NCBI GenBank assembly: GCA_025200525.1 | Contig: CM045761.1 | Span: forward strand, 204,634,254 to 204,698,253 | Origin: Camellia lanceoleosa | Taxonomy: Eukaryota > Streptophyta > Magnoliopsida > Ericales > Theaceae | Direction: 5' to 3' | DNA: 64,000 bases | Shown here: positions 46,737-57,159 of the stretch, piece by piece | Numbering within the stretch: the stretch's first letter is position 1 | Layout of the letters: each line of letters starts with the position of its first letter | Program-made: the position numbers and the translations under genes | The notes under the pieces: model-generated | Databases searched by the model: none | What the model saw: only the letters and a program-made list of their open reading frames with translations | What the model was told of the DNA's origin: nothing

Positions 46737-47700
46737 CCATGCACGAACCAGATCGAAGTAACGCCCTTCACCACTCCAAGAGGACTATATTGTTACAAGG
46801 TCATGCCCTTTGGCTTAAAGAACGCAGGGCGACGTTTGAGAATGGTTACCAAGATGTTTGAGCCATTGTTAGCGTAACAATGGAGCCGTACATGGGCGAC
46901 ATGGTGGTCAAAAGCAAGGATGCGGAAGACCATCTAAGGGACCTAGATGAGATGTTCCAGATCCTGAAGCAACACAAGTTGCGCCTTAACGCTTCTAAGT
47001 GCGCATTCGGTGTAGGGTCTGGCAAATTTCTGGGTTTCCTGGTGACCAATCGGTATCGGCGGACCCTCCCAAATCAAAGCAATTCAAGAGTTAGAGACCT
47101 AACTTCGGTGAAAGAAGTCAAAGACTCACCGCATGGCGTAAGAAGACTTAACCGATTCATCGGTAGGTCTTGAGACAGTTAAGTCCATTCTTTCGGTCAT
47201 TAAAAGCTAAGTTTGAGTGGGGACGAAGAATGCGACCAGCTCTGGAGAGTTTGAAGGAATACATGTCTTCTCCACCACTACTTGTCACCCCAATACCGGA
47301 GACGAACTCTTCTCTACTTAGCGATCTCAAAGACGCAGTAAGTGCGGTGTTGGTTCGGCGAAGAATCCAACACCTACCTATCTTCTATGTCGCCAAGACA
47401 TTCTTTGGGAGTCAAAACAAGGTACTTGCCTCTAGAGAAGCTAGCAATCGCCTTAATGATGGCCTCCAGAAATTGGCGACTACTTTCACGCCCACACCAT
47501 TGTCGCCTCCACGCTCCTTTCCACTAAAAAACTTTGTTTGAGAGGGCAAACTTTTCAGGCGGATTTTGAAGTGGGCGGTGGAGTTGGGACAATATGATGT
47601 GAAGTTCCAACCCGTAACCGCAAAGAAAGCCCAATCTTTGGCGGACTTTCGCAGAGTTCACTCCTGGAAGCCAACAAGTCTGCCCAATCGATCTGACTGA
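46690..47700 (+). pseudogene. RT C-terminal part and RNase H of the Tat element, frameshifted, with altered active site
   Basis: RT motifs continue in changing frames: SFLDASEATGQIAMHEPD (46690-46755), then [16 protein letters not shown], then from 46880 [20 protein letters not shown]. The catalytic box, normally Y-x-D-D, reads YMGD (46889-46900), so an essential Asp is Gly. At least three frame changes and a TAA (near 46877) precede it. The connection/RNase H region (FEWGRRMRPALESLKEYMSS and PIFYVAKTFF, 47170-47541) is shifted again and lacks a clear intact catalytic set. Confidence 0.82.
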
Positions 47701-47929
47701 CACAACCGAACTAGGGATGGAGATTGACGCCGGAATAGCGCAACCCCTAGTCCAGGTTACTCAGCCAGAGCCCGAGGCAGACCATAGTAGAGAAGGCAAG
47801 GAGAAAGCAGACCTTGCTACACCAAGTCAGAACTCGCCTACAACCAATGACTTGGTCTCATCGGAAGATAAGGCATCGCAACCATGGATCACGAAAGCCC
47901 AACGACATTCCAGACCCCACAACATCATC

Positions 47930-48377
47930 TGATCCCTCCACATGCTGGAAGTTGTTTGTTGGGAAGATGTGGAAGCTCTTTGTGGATGGGGCATCCAACC
48001 GACATGGAGCAGGACTTGGCATAGTCCTCATCTCTCCAGACGGCCTAGTAGTGGAACAAGCGATCAACCTTGGCTTCCCAGCATCGAACAATGAAGCAGA
48101 GTACGAAGCGCTCCTTGCAGGGCTCAAGTCTGCGGCCTACATGAGGGCCACCGAACTCATGGTCTCTGATGACTCACGGTTGGTGGTGAATCAAATTTCT
48201 GGCGACTATGAAGCAAGGACTGACAGAATGGCTAAGTACCAAGAGCTAGTCGATCCGAGATCAAGAAGTTTGAAGTCGTCGAGAATAGAAACAGTTGGCG
48301 AGGAGAAGAATAGTAAGCAGAGCGAACTAGCGAGCTTCGCCTCATGGCGAATACCTCCACCCCACATCCACTATTGA
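47930..48377 (+). pseudogene. Second, archaeal-type RNase H of the Tat element
   Basis: The stretch [20 protein letters not shown], then [15 protein letters not shown] and [18 protein letters not shown] shows the D, E and D positions of an archaeal/eukaryotic-like RNase H. A second RNase H between RT and integrase is a hallmark of Tat elements. The frame changes near 48265, after [10 protein letters not shown], and ends at 48377, so the C-terminal part (with the last acidic residue) is lost and the domain is not joined to integrase in one frame. Confidence 0.82.
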
Positions 48378-48621
48378 TTGACTACCTGCCTAGACCAAGT
48401 ATTGAAGATCCAGAAGCTGAAGAGGTATGTTGTGCGGAGTTAGGTCCTTCTTGGATGGATCCCATCGTCGTTCTGAAAAGACTAAGACTCTACCGTAGAA
48501 AGAAAAGAAAGAAGCCAACAGAATCAGAGCCAAGTCGCAACGATTTTGGCTCTCTCCATCCTTAGCTTTATACAAGAAGTCGTTTTCAGGACCTTACTTA
48601 AAGTGTGTTCACCCCAGCAAG

Positions 48622-49692
48622 GTGGAAGCATTCTTGTTCGAAATACATGAGGGTGTATGCGGCAGCCATCAAGGAGGAAGGTCATTGGCATACCGAGCTA
48701 TTTCACAGGGGTATTGGTGGCCATACATGCAAGCGGATTCAGAGAAGTACGTCAAAAAATGCGAAAAGTGTCAGAAGTTTGCACATCAAATACATCAACC
48801 TGCCAGAGAACTCCTACCTCTCACTAGTCCATGGCCTTTCGCAATGTGGGGCTTGGACATAGTGGGACCACTCCCAACAGCACCAGGCAACAGGAAGTTC
48901 TTTCTTGCGGCAACAAACTACTTCACAAAGTGGGTGGAAGCAGAAGCCTTGGCGTCAATCAAGGAAAAAGATGTGAAGAAGTTTGTCTGGCAGAACATCA
49001 TTACTCGCTTTGGCATACCAAAAGCGTTGATTTCAGACAACGGCACTCAGTTTGATGGCAGAATATTCAGAAGCTTTTGTGAGGAGTATAAGATCGAGTT
49101 CTACAACTCCACACCAGCATATCCCCAAGCAAATGGACAAGCAGAAGCCTCAAACAAGGTAGTCCTGGATGGACTAAAGAAAAGGCTGGAGAAGGCCAAA
49201 GGCAAATGGGCAGAAGAGCTCCCACATGTTTTATGGGCTTACCGCACCACACCTCGACGTTCGACAGGAGAAACACCACTCTCCTTAGCATATGGCATGG
49301 AAGCGGTCATCCCCTTAGAAGTTGGCCTTCCTACAATTCGGAGCGAAAACTTTGATCCAGACCTAAATGCGGAAGCCATTGCATTAGAACTTGACCTCGC
49401 GGAAGAAAGAAGAGAAAAGGCATTAGTTCACATCGCTTCCTACCAGCAAGAATTGTCCAGGAAATACAACAAGAATGTACATCCAAGACAGTTCAAGATC
49501 GGCGATTGGGTACTTCGCAAAGTTATGGGCAACACATTGGTCCCAGGAGATGGCAAGTTAGGGCCCAACTGGGAAGGTCCTTACAAAGTGGTCGGACTAG
49601 CGGGCAAAGGGGCATACCACTTGGAAGATAAGGACGGCAAGGCAATTCCTAGGCCATGGAATACTGCCAATCTCAAGATATTTTACTTTTAG
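48622..49692 (+). CDS. Integrase of the Tat element, open frame
   Basis: This 356-codon frame is the best-preserved part of pol. It holds the HHCC zinc-binding motif (HEGVCGSHQGGR, then CEKCQKF), the catalytic core with the three acidic positions (GLDIVGPLP, ALISDNGTQFDG, NGQAEASNKV), and the C-terminal GPFxV-like region (GPNWEGPYKVVG) ending PRPWNTANLKIFYF. No chromodomain is present, as expected for Tat. The frame is open further upstream for a few codons (KCVHPSKVEAFLF), so 48622 is only the first ATG. As part of a polyprotein it would not be translated alone; without in-frame RT the copy is not autonomous. Confidence 0.85.
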   Translation: MEAFLFEIHEGVCGSHQGGRSLAYRAISQGYWWPYMQADSEKYVKKCEKCQKFAHQIHQPARELLPLTSPWPFAMWGLDIVGPLPTAPGNRKFFLAATNYFTKWVEAEALASIKEKDVKKFVWQNIITRFGIPKALISDNGTQFDGRIFRSFCEEYKIEFYNSTPAYPQANGQAEASNKVVLDGLKKRLEKAKGKWAEELPHVLWAYRTTPRRSTGETPLSLAYGMEAVIPLEVGLPTIRSENFDPDLNAEAIALELDLAEERREKALVHIASYQQELSRKYNKNVHPRQFKIGDWVLRKVMGNTLVPGDGKLGPNWEGPYKVVGLAGKGAYHLEDKDGKAIPRPWNTANLKIFYF

Positions 49693-49930
49693 CTTTTATC
49701 TTTTTGAGCATGTGTAATTTTCTACTTTCTCAATAAAACAAGTCGATTCTTTTCAATATATTTGTTTTCCATAGAGAGTAGTTTTAGCAAGTTAGTAGCA
49801 TTGTAAACGTAGTTGGCCGGAATAACCAACTATTAACCCTCCTAGGCCCAAGATCAGGATCCAGGCTGCAGGACGTTTGGTCGGAATAACCAAACATTCT
49901 ATTCTAAGTTGGCTGGACAAACCAACTTAG
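49693..49930. other. Post-pol spacer of the Tat element
   Basis: Short non-coding stretch after the integrase stop, with a polyadenylation-like AATAAA at 49733-49738 and the first diverged 'ttggctgga' words that lead into the tandem array. Confidence 0.5.
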
Positions 49931-50621
49931 AGGTTGGCTGGATTAAACCAACACTTAGCCAAAGTATGGGAATGGCTACCTAGAGGTTGGCTGGATTAAA
50001 CCAACACTTAGCCAAAGTATGGGAATGGCTACCTAGAGGTTGGCTGGATTAAACCAACACTTAGCCAAAGAATGGGAATGGCTACATAAAGGTTGGCCGG
50101 ATTAAACCAACCCTTTATACTCTTCAGCCGAAGTATGTTATATCGGTTGAAGAGTGGTTAGCTGGATTAAACCAACTCTTTGAACTCTTCAGCCGAAGTA
50201 AGTTACATCGGCTAAAGAGTGGTTGGCTGGATTAAACCAACCCTTTATACTCTTCAGCCGAAGTAAGTTATATCGGCTGAAGAGTGGTTGGCTGGATTAA
50301 ACCAACTCTTTGTACTCTTCAGCCGAAGTATGTTATATCGGTTGAAGAGTGGTTGGCTGGATTAAACCAACTCTTTGTACTCTTCAGCCGAAGTAAGTTA
50401 TATCGGCTAAAGAGTGGTTGGCTGGATTAAACCAACTCTTTGTACTCTTCAGCCGAAGTATGTTATATCGGTTGAAGAGTGGTTGGCTGGATTAAACCAA
50501 CTCTTTGTACTCTTCAGCCGAAGTAAGTTATATCGGCTGAAGAGTGGTTGGCTGGATTAAACCAACTCTTTGTACTCTTCAGCCGAAGTAAGTTACATCG
50601 GCTAAAGAGTGGTTGGCTAGT
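49931..50621 (+). repeat. Tandem hairpin array: three 53-bp units followed by eight 65-bp units
   Basis: Units with period 53 start at 49931, 49984 and 50037. Units with period 65 start at 50091, 50156, 50221, 50286, 50351, 50416, 50481 and 50546, with a partial unit at 50611. Both unit types share 'ggttggctggattaaaccaa', itself a hairpin (gttgg/ccaac). The 65-bp units add a second, longer hairpin: ACTCTTCAGCCGA and TCGGCTGAAGAGT around a short loop. Several loop and stem variants (tatgttatatcggtt versus taagttatatcggct) alternate, suggesting expansion in multi-unit blocks. It lies between pol and the antisense gene. Confidence 0.93.
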
Positions 50622-50699
50622 GAGTTGTATAGTTAACCGAGATTACAGTTGTGTAAATAAGTGCATAGAAAGCGAGCATGCAACGCACGTAACCTAATG

Positions 50700-53600
50700 A
50701 AAGTTCAAAATTTTTCATTAAAAACAAAAGGAAGTACAACCGAGGGTCATAGCGATTCTGAGCATCCAAAACCGAAATCTGAAAAAAAAAAAAAAAAGTC
50801 ATCCAAGGAGCGCATCGAGTCCGGCATCAAGCTCCGCTTCAGCAGCTGCTTGGAGACCGGTTTGAGGATGGAGCCCGGTTTGGACCGTGGTATCAACTGG
50901 CAGGATAGAGTTAGTTGGTATTTCGTTAGATAAATCCACTGTTGACTCCAACCGAGCTGCCTGACTGCTTTGTTGATCGGTGGTAACCGGGGTCAGAGAT
51001 GGCTCCCCCTCATCATCATCATCATCGTCATCATCTTCATCATCTTCTTCGTCACCGGACCCTTCAAGGAATGCTTTTTGAAGATCGTCCGCATATTGCT
51101 TAAGGCCGGTTTAATAAAGTACGGTGGGCGTTATAAGCATCGGTGTCGAGTGCAACCGAGCTTCTCGCGCACTCCGCCAACCGCACTTGAAGAAAAGGTC
51201 CTTTCTTTGCGCCACATTGAAGACCGTAGGCATCTTCACCTTCTTGAAACCTTGCTTCGGCCTTTTTACTTCCTTGCAGGTCTATTTCGCGTCTTTTTGG
51301 TTTGCGGGCCATCTCCCCAGTAATAATCTTTCACCTCGGTCGGCCTTTTGCTTATCACTTTCACCGAGGTAACTGTGCGGTGAGACGTGATACCTCGGCC
51401 TCGGTTGCCGCCTTGCTCTGGGCTTGTGTTAGTTCGGTAGCTTTTATTACGGCGTCTTTCATGGCCTGCCTGGCGGTCTTACGAAGTTCCATCACCTGCC
51501 GGTGTGCAAGCGTGGTTTTCTGAAGAGCCTGCACAAAGTATGGTAAGTTTTTTAGTTGTTGACCGAACTGGAAGTGGGACAAATTTTAGAGACAGAAAGG
51601 ACAGTATTGCTTACCACGATCATGGACTTTGAAGCAGACCAAAGTGACTTTACCTCGGTGTTGAGCTTCTTTTGATGGTGCTCCATGTCTTTTGGAAGGC
51701 ACACACCTCTGGCCAAATTGAAGGCCAAAAGGTGATCCTTATCTGAGACAACGGAGTCATCCTCGTTGATAGCTCGGTTATTGAAGACTAGGGAGCCCAT
51801 CGGGGGTTCTGAGCCAGGTTAGATGGCTCATTTGGGGTTGATTGCGTGATAGCTGGTGGGCTTGGTGGAAGTATGTTCTCCTCCTCATCAACAAGTTGTG
51901 GCCCGGTTTCACTAGTCCGGGCACGCTTGTTTCGACGAAGCGAAAAGGTCTTGGGATGGAAGAGCCACCACTCGGTTGATCGGCCGGTTTGTGGTACCTA
52001 CTGGGTTTGTTTCGGTGAGCATGGCCCTCAGTCTGTTTTTCTTCGCCATCTCTTGTTTAGCAGTTAATCGCACAAGGACGATTTCGGGCAAGGTTGGGTC
52101 CGGTTCTGGATCGTCTTCAAGAAGAAAGTCGGTCACCTTGCCTTTGCGGCGACCGGAGTACCTGTAGGACGGTTGGAAATTTAGGAGTTTCTCCCAAGAT
52201 CTCTCCTTGACCCGGAGTGCGGCCTTGAGTACTGAGATGTTGGGATGGTTGTAGTTGAAGATGAGGTGGGACTTGTCTGCAAAGGAAAAAGAAAGCAAGT
52301 GTTAATCCGGTTCAAAGGAGAAAAGCCGAAATCTAATAGAGAAGGCGGAATAAAAACCGAAGTATGTATACCGGGTTCCCCCATCTTGTAATTTATTCTT
52401 TGGCCTGGGATGCGGGCTTCGAGGTCTTCGAAATTCCCAGATACCCAGAAGAAATCATCATCATTAACATCCTTGTCCGGTGTGTGCTTTATTATCTTTT
52501 CTCTACCTCGGCGCACTCTCAAATAGTAGCACCAACCTTGGTTTTTGGATCCTATTGAATATTGATGTAGTATCTCGGCGGACCTAGGTTCGGACGGTTT
52601 GTTGGTTTAGAGCATCTATGCCCATTATAATTCGGTATGTGTTGGTGGATAGTTGAGTTGGGCACACCGTCCGCCTAAGGAATTAGCATATTAGTGGGTG
52701 GATCGAATCGAGTCGGTTTCTACTATGGATTGGAGGGTAAATGGGACAAAGCCCTCTTCGTCCCATGGGTCGACTCCTTGTTCGGCTAGTTCTAGATTTA
52801 CATCGGTTGGAATGTTGTCGTTCTCGAATTCGGCTAGGCACTTTGGGGTTTCTACCAAATGTCTGCACTTCCCCATTTATTCTATAAGTTATGAAATAAT
52901 TTATCTCGGTTGAAAAGCGTGCTCGATGGTCAGTCCGGACGCCTTGAGAGGAGTGCTGGGCGACTAAAGTCTGCAAAGTTGAAAAACATGGTGTCAAGCA
53001 CAGATCAAAGACCGTGCTACGAAAATAAAGCAAGAAAAGGTTGGTTTTATTTCGGTTCTTCGGGTTGCTATGTTATCTGTATCGGCTTGCATAGTGTTTT
53101 GTTATCTCGGTTTCACTTGTGGATTTTCCTACTTCGGTTAGGCCTTGAGGGGTAGCTTTCTGAGTTCGGTTTTGGAAACTCAAAAAGCTGGCTTAGCTCC
53201 CCAGGGCTTAGCCCGGTCGAGGGTCGGATTTTCTAGCTCAAAGCGTTTTTATTACGGCTAAGGTGAGTCAAGTGGCAACCTATTAAAACTATTACTGTGG
53301 GTTGTACAAGTGCTAGTTCGGTTCTAGTTCTCCTAGACAGCACTAACAGTCCCTAGCTCGGTTGGGTGCATTTTTGTGGATCAAATGATCGTTCTACCAG
53401 CACTTCATGATGTTCATAATGTTCTTGTGAAGTTATTCCCAGAAGCGAAGCTAAGTGTAGAAAGTGTTTAGCAAGCACGCAAGAAACATATAGCTATGAA
53501 TCAAATGAAAGCCAAAACACATGGTATGAGCAACTATGGAGTAAAACGAGAGCACTGAAACAGTGAAAAGAGAAGCAGATTAGAAAAAGCTTACCAGGAA

Positions 53601-53760
53601 GGGAGAGAGAAATTTGGAGGTAGAAAGCGAAAGTAACAACAATGGAAGGCACGATCTCTTGAGACGCACGGATGAAGAGCAAAAGAGCAAGAGAGAGAGA
53701 GAACAGAGAAGATGAATAGTGCAGAGTAAGGGACAAAAATGATGAATGTGTTTTGTGTAA
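50700..53760 (-). pseudogene. Spliced antisense gene inside the Tat element (degraded)
   Basis: On the minus strand a four-exon gene can be traced: 5' UTR exon ending at 53595, exon 2 52970-52372, exon 3 52276-51615, exon 4 from 51528. All introns have GT/AG ends (53594-52971, 52371-52277, 51614-51529), and the coding phases match across introns 2 and 3 (Asp codon g|ac; Val|Ala in phase 0). The ATG is at 52876 (MGKCRHLVETPKCLAEF). Exon 2 contains STNTYRIIMGIDALNQQ and YYLRVRRGREKIIKH, then FFWVSGNFEDLEARI, resembling the plant 'putative gypsy-type transposon' domain. Exons 3-4 hold basic and helical segments (KAALRVKERSWEKLL; LAHRQVMELRKTARQAMKDA). The distal end is very acidic (Asp/Glu run near 51010-51055). 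At least three frameshifts or stops disrupt it. Function unknown. Confidence 0.7.
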
Positions 53761-53839
53761 AAGGCGGGAAGGCGGGAACTGTCCAAAAGTTGCGAAATAC
53801 GAGGGCGGCGTAACAGCTGTGAACGGCCATTAGGGGCTT

Positions 53840-53849
53840 GCCACGTGTC
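53840..53849 (-). promoter_or_regulatory. ABRE-type G-box upstream of the antisense gene
   Basis: The minus strand reads GACACGTGGC, the ideal ABA-responsive G-box core, some 80-150 bases upstream of the probable 5' UTR of the antisense gene. The pyrimidine-rich leader (about 53760-53600, minus) looks like a normal plant 5' UTR followed by a leader intron. Use as a promoter element is inferred from position. Confidence 0.5.
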
Positions 53850-54077
53850 AAGGAAGGACAATCGATTCGTTTACGCAAATTGAAGAGACGTTTGCCGGAC
53901 AGTATAGCTCGGCCATGGCTTAGCTCGGTTGGGAAAGATAAAAGGTCTTAGCTCGGCTGGAAAGGCTTGGGGGTTTTTAGCTCGGCTGGAAAGGCTAACG
54001 GATTGTTAGCTCGGCTGGAGAGGTTAAAAACTCTAGCTTGGTTGGTAAACAAGTAATCCCTATCACGCTTTGCGGAT

Positions 54078-54093
54078 GGAATTAAGGGGCAAT
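54078..54093 (+). other. Polypurine tract of the Tat element
   Basis: GGAATTAAGGGGCAAT lies directly before the 3' LTR, where plus-strand priming is expected. Confidence 0.6.
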
Positions 54094-54911
54094 TGAGAGG
54101 GCAATTTATATGCAAAATTGGGCCGAGCTGGGTCTTGGGCCGAGGTAAAAGAGGTCGAGCGAATGGCCCTGTAGGAGTTACTCCGGTTTGGAGATATAGC
54201 TTCTATGATTAGACCGGTTGAATGTTAGTCCGGCCGCGTGAGGTTTACTTTTTACTCCGGCTTGGAAGTATGATGTTGGTAGTTCGGTTAAGACACATGA
54301 TAAGCGAGGTGTACCAAGTCCATGAGGGGACTTTGGTTTGAAGATAGTTCGGCTCAACTCTCTTATGGTTAGCTCGGTCCAAACATGGAAAACCGAGGTA
54401 AGAGACTCCTATGGTTAGCTCGGTTTAGGCGTGGAAAACCGAGGTAGGAGGGAATAGTAAGTGTCTGATCTGGAGATGTTGCTTCGGGCCTGAAGTAGTC
54501 CGGTCATAAGAAGAACCATCTCGCTTGGTTTAAGTAAGTGAGGGAGGGTGTTGGAGGATAAGCATTATCTTCCAAGAATATGAATTCTAGAAGGACTCTA
54601 CGCATGGAAGAATGAGAGTCCTAGGAGGACTCTTCGCATGGAGAAGTTAGAGTCCTACCAGGATTGTGCCACGTGAAATCTATATAAGCTCATCAATAAC
54701 ACCTTTGGAGAGGTAATACAATTTTGCTCCCTGAATACATTGAGCTTTTGCCTTCTTGTCTTGCTTACTGACTTAGGCATCGGAGAGGTTTCCGGCACAC
54801 ATCCGCCGGCCAGCTCACGTTTGTGTTTTCAGGTGGTGGAACGACGACGTATTGAGGAACGCAGACTTGATCAACAGGATTATACGAGAATGTGAAATTC
54901 TTTCCCGTACA
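54094..54911 (+). mobile_element. 3' LTR of the Tat element
   Basis: 818 bp, identical in length to the 5' LTR, with nine substitutions and no indels by eye. Followed by CTTGG (54912-54916), which matches the five bases before the 5' LTR. Confidence 0.95.
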
Positions 54912-55598
54912 CTTGGTCTCCTAACAAAATGGTTTATAATGGAATGACGGTTCTATTTCAATTTTATTCTATAAGAAAATTTACATTGATACAAGTCACA
55001 AAGTTAAGGGTAAAATGTAGTAACTTAAAAGAAATTAAACGATAAAATGATATTGGATCATATAAAAATATCAACTTACTCTCTCATTTATGAATCTATA
55101 CATTTTTACTCCTTCAATTATAAAAATTATCACTTTCAACTCCTCTCTAAACCACTTCCAGGTAGGGTATATTTGTATGACATTTTATAGATAAGGAGTA
55201 AAATAATATTTGTTAATAGTTAAGGGGCCTTGTTATAATTAACTTTAATTTAATGAAGGTAAATTGTAATTTGGTCTTGTTTGGCAAAGGTTTTTTTTTT
55301 TAGGCTAAAATTTACAAAAATAAAATAAAATAAAATAGTTAATAAGACAAAATATTATATTAAATTCATAATCATTTTACTTTTTGTCTCATAAATATCA
55401 TATCCAACTATAAAATTTTTTATCTTTCTTCCTAAACACAAATATATTAACTTATTAAAATAATCAAAAATTACAATAACCTATTGAAATAGCAACCTCC
55501 AAACGAGGCATTACTCTCAACAAGTTTTTGTGGAGTTGGAAATGTGCATCAGCAGCGTCGAGTGTTTTCACGAAAAGAAAGAAATAATTGCGTTGATA
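54912..55598. other. Spacer with a MITE-like repeat (about 55273-55511)
   Basis: AT-rich. The segment 55273-55511 has ends GTCTTGTTTGG and CCAAACGAGGC and shares internal words with 27690-27930. The last 90 bases are less AT-rich and probably form the leader of the small frame at 55599. Confidence 0.5.
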
Positions 55599-55778
55599 AT
55601 GATGATGATGATGATGAGGGGGGAACCATTGGTAGCAAAGCTGGCGGTGTTGGCAAAGTACGCGGTGCTTCCGGGAGCGATGGTCGCTGCTCTCATCTAC
55701 TCTCCTCCCCATTACGCTTCTTCTTCCAACAAACATCATCTTCAATCATCCTCTTCTTCTCAGTCCATGTCCATGTAG
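55599..55778 (+). CDS. Small hydrophobic protein, unknown function
   Basis: I do not recognise this gene. The frame has six consecutive ATG codons (55599-55616), then RGEPLVAKLAVLAKYAVLPG and AMVAALIYSPPHYAS, and a Ser/His-rich tail ending in SMSM before the TAG: 54-59 residues depending on which Met is used. One helix (about residues 11-33 of the longer form) could span a membrane, and PPHY after the helix suggests a defined boundary. Codon use and GC content exceed the AT-rich surroundings, and a 3' UTR-like stretch follows. The frame is open upstream to 55530. Whether it is a real gene is uncertain; conservation in other plants would decide. Confidence 0.45.
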   Translation: MMMMMMRGEPLVAKLAVLAKYAVLPGAMVAALIYSPPHYASSSNKHHLQSSSSSQSMSM

Positions 55779-57159
55779 ATCTCTTCTTCGTCCCTAATCT
55801 TCCGGTTCGCTTCCTTCCTTCCTTCACTTACAATTCGCCTTTATTTTAGAGCTTTTGCGCTAATCTAATTTGTTCTATTGATATGATTTCTCTTGATAAT
55901 TGTTTTTTTTCCCCTTGATCTAGGGTTTTTCTGTTCTGTAATAATCTATTTGTTTTTCATGATAATTGATCTTACGTGTTGTCATCTTATTCACTTGTTT
56001 GATTTGAGAATTGAAATTCATGAAAATTTCTATGGAAGGAATAAAGTTAGTGACGAGACGACTACCATACCAAGCCAAGCCTTAAATCCCTTGAATAACC
56101 TAGCCTTTAAACGATTCAAAGTAGATTCCTGTTTGGTAGAGCTTATTTCAGCTTTTAGCTTAATTTAAGCTATTTTGATGTGTTTGGTTCAGCTTAATAA
56201 TACAGCTTATAACTTTTTATAAGTCAAAAATTAAAGAAGAAGCTTAATTTATAAATAAAAAATCAGTTTATATTCACAGTTATAAGTTATAAACTGTTAG
56301 GCTATAAGTTATAATCACTTTCTCACAGCTCTACCAAATGGGCCAATAAGGGATCCTAGAAGCTTTTTTATGTGTTGATTGTCGGCTACCCAATACATAA
56401 CCCAGGCTTGGGACCGGCAAAGTTACGAGACGACTATCATATCCATTGTTAACAGCGGAGTTCATTAATTAAATATCAGTGTTATAGGAGGTGATTGTCA
56501 TGTTAATTACCCTGCTAATTGCTAAATCTTAGAAGTGATGTCTAGTATCTTAGAAGTGATGTCTAGTTGCATGGTCAATTTCATGTCACTCTTCCTGTAA
56601 TTTCTATTTTTGGACTAGTAAGCAATTGGATTTGCAGATAAAGCTGAGCCGCACTGTAGTTCATCAATGACCTTCCTTCCTTACAACTTGTAGAGGCCCC
56701 AACTTGTTGAAATGTCCGATGGCTCATGTTTGGGGTGTATGTGAGCCATGAGCCATGAAATTTCCATCTGATTAATCAAATCAGAAAGTACAAGTTATTG
56801 TAGTATTGTTCAACTTATTTTATTGCCATCAGATCGTTCAAATAGGGATTACTCTATGAATTGCAGCTTACCTGGTGTAATGCCTCTGGGTGCAGGGACT
56901 TTTGATTGCTATCTTTGGAGCTGTGCTGGGCTCAGTTGAATGGTTCTGGCATGTAACAATCCTGATAGCTCTTCTTTCTTGCTGTTATAGGAATACAAAT
57001 TACTTTCTGTTCCTTTGAAGAACTTTGAGCAGCTTTGTGTAATGCTTTCCCAACAATGCACAGTTGAATTTGATAAATGCAAGATGCTCCTTTAATTTCA
57101 TCGTGGAATTTATGGATCTCAGTCAGTATGTGGAATGTGTGCTTTTGAACTTTCATTAA
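55779..57159. other. Region after the small frame
   Basis: Holds a MITE-like palindrome at about 56130-56345 (ends TTTGGTAGAGCTTATTTCAG and CACAGCTCTACCAAATG), and a 21-bp tandem duplication at 56528-56570 ('cttagaagtgatgtctagt'). The stretch 56895-56950 has an intron-end-like 'gggtgcag' and could be a 3' UTR exon. No firm gene. Confidence 0.4.

Larger units (their letters stand above)
42916..54911 (+). mobile_element. Tat-lineage Ty3/gypsy LTR retrotransposon, structurally complete
   Basis: The 11,996-bp element is bounded by two 818-bp LTRs (TGAGAGGG...CCCGTACA) and flanked by the 5-bp duplication CTTGG at 42911-42915 and 54912-54916. Order: LTR, primer-binding site, gag, protease, reverse transcriptase, RNase H, a second archaeal-type RNase H, integrase, tandem repeats, antisense gene, polypurine tract, LTR. 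The second RNase H, the DQGSS protease motif and the antisense gene place it in the Tat branch. I count nine differences between the LTRs (about 1.1%), so the insertion is recent, yet gag-pol is broken by frameshifts and the RT active site is altered. It was probably mobilised by enzymes of a relative. Confidence 0.93.

Noticed and set aside
49931..50621. CRISPR-like array
   Set aside because: Units are contiguous tandem copies without unique spacers, and the host is a plant; it is a retroelement tandem repeat.
53494..53878. Minus-strand frames of 80-95 codons with hydrophobic content
   Set aside because: They overlap the pyrimidine-rich leader and first donor site of the antisense gene and are best read as 5' UTR.
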